DNA of 6,201 bases from JAGMDK01 sp023128695 (lineage in GTDB: Bacteria > Planctomycetota > Phycisphaerae > UBA1845 > Fen-1342), in NCBI GenBank assembly GCA_030628805.1, contig DAOVQG010000280.1, forward strand, positions 1-6,201. Direction: 5' to 3'. The position numbers were made by a program, and so were the translations under genes. A model generated the notes under the pieces. That model searched no databases. It was not told where the DNA came from and saw nothing but the letters and a program-made list of their open reading frames with translations. This document shows positions 5,101-6,201 of the stretch, piece by piece. The first letter of the stretch is position 1. Each line of letters opens with the position of its first letter.

Positions 5101-6030
5101 GCGGCCGGTACCAGCCCGGACTGCAACACCAACGGCATGCCCGACGAGTGCGAGGCCGGTGTCGGTGACGTCACCATGGCCGGCGGCTTCATCGGCAAAA
5201 TCTTCGAGCTCGATCCGCCCTATCCGCTCGGCAGCGGCAGCACGAATCCGGAGACCATGCGCAACGGCGACTACCCGCCGGTCGGCAGCATGGACTACTG
5301 GCGTCAATACGACACCTTCCACAACGGCGACCAGGGCAACGAGGACTGGATGGGTTACGAGTTCACCTACGCCCGCGAGTTCCACTCCCTCACCTTCCAG
5401 GAGGGCATGCACTTCGTGGACGGCGGCTGGTTCGATACCTTACAGGTCCAGGTGCGAGTAAACGGCCTCTGGACAAACGTCGCGAACCTGAGCTCCAATC
5501 CGAACTATCCCGGTAACAACGGCGTCAACTTCGAGACCTTCATACTGACTTTCGACCCGCTGTCGGGTGACGCCATCCGCATCTATGGCGACCCGGGCGG
5601 CAGTGCCAATTTCATCGGGTTCGGCGAATACCGGGTACAGGCGACGTATCACCCGACGTTCGACTGCAACAGCAACGGCGTGCTCGACGAGTGTGACATC
5701 GCCGCCGGCACCAGCGCGGATTGCAACACCAACGGCGTGCCCGACGAGTGCGACATCGCGGCCGGCACCAGTGCTGACACCAACAGCAACGGCGTGCCCG
5801 ATGAATGCGAGACCTGCCCCGGCGACGCCAACTGCGACGGTCAGATCAACTGGCGTGACATCGACTATTTCGTCGCCGCCCAGAACGACAACTACGCCGC
5901 CTGGGCCGCGATGTTCCTCCCCGGCAGCCCGACCTGCCCGTTCGCCAACAACGACGCGAACGCCGACGGCACCGCCAATTGGCGCGACATCGACCCGTTC
6001 GTGGCCCTGATGAACACGACCTGTCCGTAA
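2137..6030 (+). CDS. Large secreted multidomain protein: Asp-box propeller, calcium-type repeats, discoidin-like and dockerin-like domains
   Basis: 1297 residues, complete, with a strong ribosome site. Residues 1-38 form a signal peptide: Arg/Lys-rich start, hydrophobic 23-37, likely cut after ALG. Residues 45-485 carry five Asp-box (BNR) motifs at 92-99, 145-153, 274-281, 351-358 and 411-418, typical of a sialidase-like beta-propeller. No FRIP motif or catalytic arginine set was recognised, so no activity is assigned. Three blocks of 19-residue Asp/Asn repeats (490-520, 953-1006, 1176-1225) separate the domains and probably bind calcium. Residues 524-854 hold acidic modules with DPGDIY (548-553, 752-757) and D-D-x-D-x-L/F motifs. 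Two GACCY cysteine repeats lie at 861-898 and 914-948. Residues 1010-1171 look like a discoidin/galactose-binding fold. The C-terminus (1228-1297) is dockerin-like, with two calcium loops each followed by NWRDID. There is no sortase motif or C-terminal membrane helix. A surface or matrix role is inferred. Confidence 0.95.
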   Translation: MFSKQRMRTFSQPSPRRVPAGGAAALVVAVVSVGVALGQPVGGVDVLVNQDPPPLTQNEVALTLNPTRPGNLVMVYNDNPVSGGPGIGVSFSYNTGVTWTDRQLTVPGMSIHFDPMAAADMLGTVYAGCIATDAAGTTSGLYVWSSNDGGNTWAGPVQVSFDQPPTQTLNDRGHLIVDTHPTSPFFNYVYVTWIRDIGTTPNSDLWFSSSPPGGTNFTPRTRINDPTGGCTQGSCMGHAPHLAAAADGTLYATWTEYDVLQPSQTTCKLWFDVSYDGGVTWGPDQWIHQRTFITVPKQFSDSFPGSPGVKGDTAPCIAVHPTNPREIYIVWPEDPDGPGVGDEGDIYCISSYDGGVIWGPPILVGPGPICTGHDFAPWVDVKPNGLVDVAWYHGGFADEQPILWCVAMLQSADQGNTWTGPGMVSDTLLPAPFDPWMFQRWLGEYLALVVDRSWWTYYGQPWAYLGFTTSAADQYGDIYYDNVNNPTFSDCDSNGIPDFADLAMGTHIDLNGNGVPDLCEAWLAEFSLDIGSDSELSDPFRDGDEGFDPGDIYWWGGPRVICPGGRDGFLDDVLLYGFDPWPDPPDPAYTTAVPVGNGSPWYYDYLDVDGHDQLDISLYGGPPFPLPAATACAYPPEYLMISFDDDMALGWPQFDVPVSVPSPAGVSSYGTTGGRDEVLGVTVAVQPTPPPYPIANQYPIADEFTVHQNLAPNPDQGDPEDDDVDSLDIHEGLSPCTEWYFTVDHEAHIGLDPGDIYQVLLGGGPVAVIDDVIDLGISDETDIDAFEFTLLAMPDDPTVPMFAMIYSVDDDDPLTPGDESGGLNPNQLYVSWMTGYSMDFSDPLDDDIDALTIWIESLELGACCYFVPAVGYYRCVVTDSLSCLMQYQGTWQGPGTDCTDADLNGIADVCDLLGACCYSSNPLLCGITTEQYCLTGLNGLWQGAGTDCTWCDDCNSNNIPDHQDLANCDGSPWCDDCNTNGVLDVCDIAAGTSPDCNTNGMPDECEAGVGDVTMAGGFIGKIFELDPPYPLGSGSTNPETMRNGDYPPVGSMDYWRQYDTFHNGDQGNEDWMGYEFTYAREFHSLTFQEGMHFVDGGWFDTLQVQVRVNGLWTNVANLSSNPNYPGNNGVNFETFILTFDPLSGDAIRIYGDPGGSANFIGFGEYRVQATYHPTFDCNSNGVLDECDIAAGTSADCNTNGVPDECDIAAGTSADTNSNGVPDECETCPGDANCDGQINWRDIDYFVAAQNDNYAAWAAMFLPGSPTCPFANNDANADGTANWRDIDPFVALMNTTCP
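3604..3696 (+). repeat. Calcium-type Asp/Asn repeat block 1 (1.5 units)
   Basis: Encodes residues 490-520 of the large protein: DCDSNGIPDFADLA, then DLNGNGVPDLCE, with a 19-residue period. D-x-D/N-x-N-G-x-P-D spacing is typical of thrombospondin type 3 and EF-hand-like calcium loops (family knowledge). It joins the propeller to the acidic middle region. It is the most diverged of the three blocks. Confidence 0.8.
4717..4980 (+). repeat. Two GACCY cysteine repeats
   Basis: Residues 861-898 and 914-948 of the large protein both start GACCY and end W-Q-G-x-G-T-D-C. Cysteines are at 863, 864, 875, 883, 898 and at 916, 917, 925, 933, 948. The last two intervals (8 and 15) are the same in both; only the first differs (11 versus 8). 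The odd cysteine number per unit suggests pairing between units or with the neighbouring CD-rich repeats. This motif type is familiar from planctomycete exported proteins; its function is unknown to me. Confidence 0.8.
4993..5154 (+). repeat. Calcium-type Asp/Asn repeat block 2
   Basis: Encodes residues 953-1006: DCNSNNIPD, then DCNTNGVLDVCDIAAGTS, then DCNTNGMPDECE. The first spacing is 23 residues because of an insertion containing NCDGSPWC; the second is 19. The second and third units are very similar at the DNA level to block 3 at 5662-5811. It links the cysteine repeats to the discoidin-like domain. Confidence 0.85.
5662..5811 (+). repeat. Calcium-type Asp/Asn repeat block 3 (57-bp tandem units)
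   Basis: Two full 57-bp units start at 5662 and 5719, and a partial third starts at 5776. They encode D-C-N-x-N-G-V-x-D-E-C-D-I-A-A-G-T-S-A with few changes. The third unit replaces the loop cysteine with Thr. The high DNA identity between units suggests recent duplication or ongoing conversion. It leads straight into the dockerin-like C-terminus. Confidence 0.9.
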
Positions 6031-6055
6031 TAACCGGCAGCGTATCTGAAAGCAC

Positions 6056-6087
6056 GGCCCGCCGCGTGAACACTTGTTTGGCGGGTC
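6056..6087 (+). terminator. Weak hairpin after the secreted-protein gene
   Basis: CCCGCC (6058-6063) pairs with GGCGGG (6080-6085), extended to eight pairs by one G-T and one G-C pair, with a 16-base loop. It starts 26 bases after the stop codon, where a terminator would be expected. There is no T run after it, so an intrinsic terminator is doubtful. Confidence 0.25.
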
Positions 6088-6140
6088 CGTGACAGAATCT
6101 GCGAGGTGTTGCGATACTGGAATGCGTGGCGACGCCCCCC

Positions 6141-6172
6141 AATCAGAACCGCAAGCGTAAGCGACCGGTCGC
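6141..6172. repeat. Possible REP-like sequence with a 12-nt perfect palindrome
   Basis: GCGACCGGTCGC at 6161-6172 is a perfect palindrome. It follows an ACCGCAAGCGTAAGCG stretch of a kind I associate with repeated intergenic sequences in planctomycete genomes (memory, not a search). The rest of 6031-6201 shows no supported gene; ATG-started frames at 6122 and 6183 stop within a few codons. Confidence 0.4.
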
Positions 6173-6201
6173 ACGCGACGGGATGCCGCCATGTGCCTGA
6201 C

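Noticed and set aside
5662..5811. CRISPR array
   Set aside because: The 57-bp period repeats are in frame, without distinct spacers, and encode calcium-type protein repeats. No cas gene is present.
6183..6201. Start of a downstream gene at the right edge
   Set aside because: The ATG at 6183 meets a stop after five codons, and the one at 6191 leaves only a few codons before the window ends, with no ribosome site.

Overview
The window looks like a piece of a planctomycete chromosome, most likely Phycisphaerae-like (inference). The base composition is GC-rich. One very long secreted protein carries the planctomycete style of Asp/Asn/Cys repeats (DCNTNGVPDECD with a 19-residue period), GACCY cysteine motifs and a C-terminal dockerin-like pair of calcium loops. 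The gaps between genes hold several dispersed palindromic elements of REP type. No phage, plasmid, CRISPR or transposase gene is visible.

Layout. Positions 1-160 hold two kinds of palindromic repeat. Positions 180-1460 (minus strand) encode a membrane protein of about 426 residues: an N-terminal soluble region, one membrane segment, two putative Ig (He_PIG-like) domains and a C-terminal hydrophobic cluster. Its upstream gap (1461-1741) contains a pair of inverted hairpins. A tRNA-Lys(CTT) lies at 1742-1814 on the plus strand. The next gap (1815-2136) is crowded with structure: an exact 28-nt inverted repeat, a terminator-like mini-hairpin with a T6 run, another imperfect hairpin, and a dyad around a TATTAT box. 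It leads to a strong Shine-Dalgarno and the 1297-residue exported multidomain protein at 2137-6030. Positions 6031-6201 are non-coding as far as the window shows, with a weak hairpin and a 12-nt perfect palindrome.

The two proteins are divergently arranged and not an operon. No shared pathway can be shown. Both are extracytoplasmic in character: an Ig-domain membrane protein, and a secreted beta-propeller/adhesion-like protein with probable calcium-binding linkers. The large protein has Asp-box repeats, but no sialidase catalytic signature was seen, so an enzyme name is not justified.

The strongest unexplained signal is in the non-coding DNA. Three palindromic elements with different stems share a six-base loop of the form CYCYGT. 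Two of them occur as face-to-face pairs, and one pair shows a compensatory base-pair swap that keeps each individual hairpin intact.
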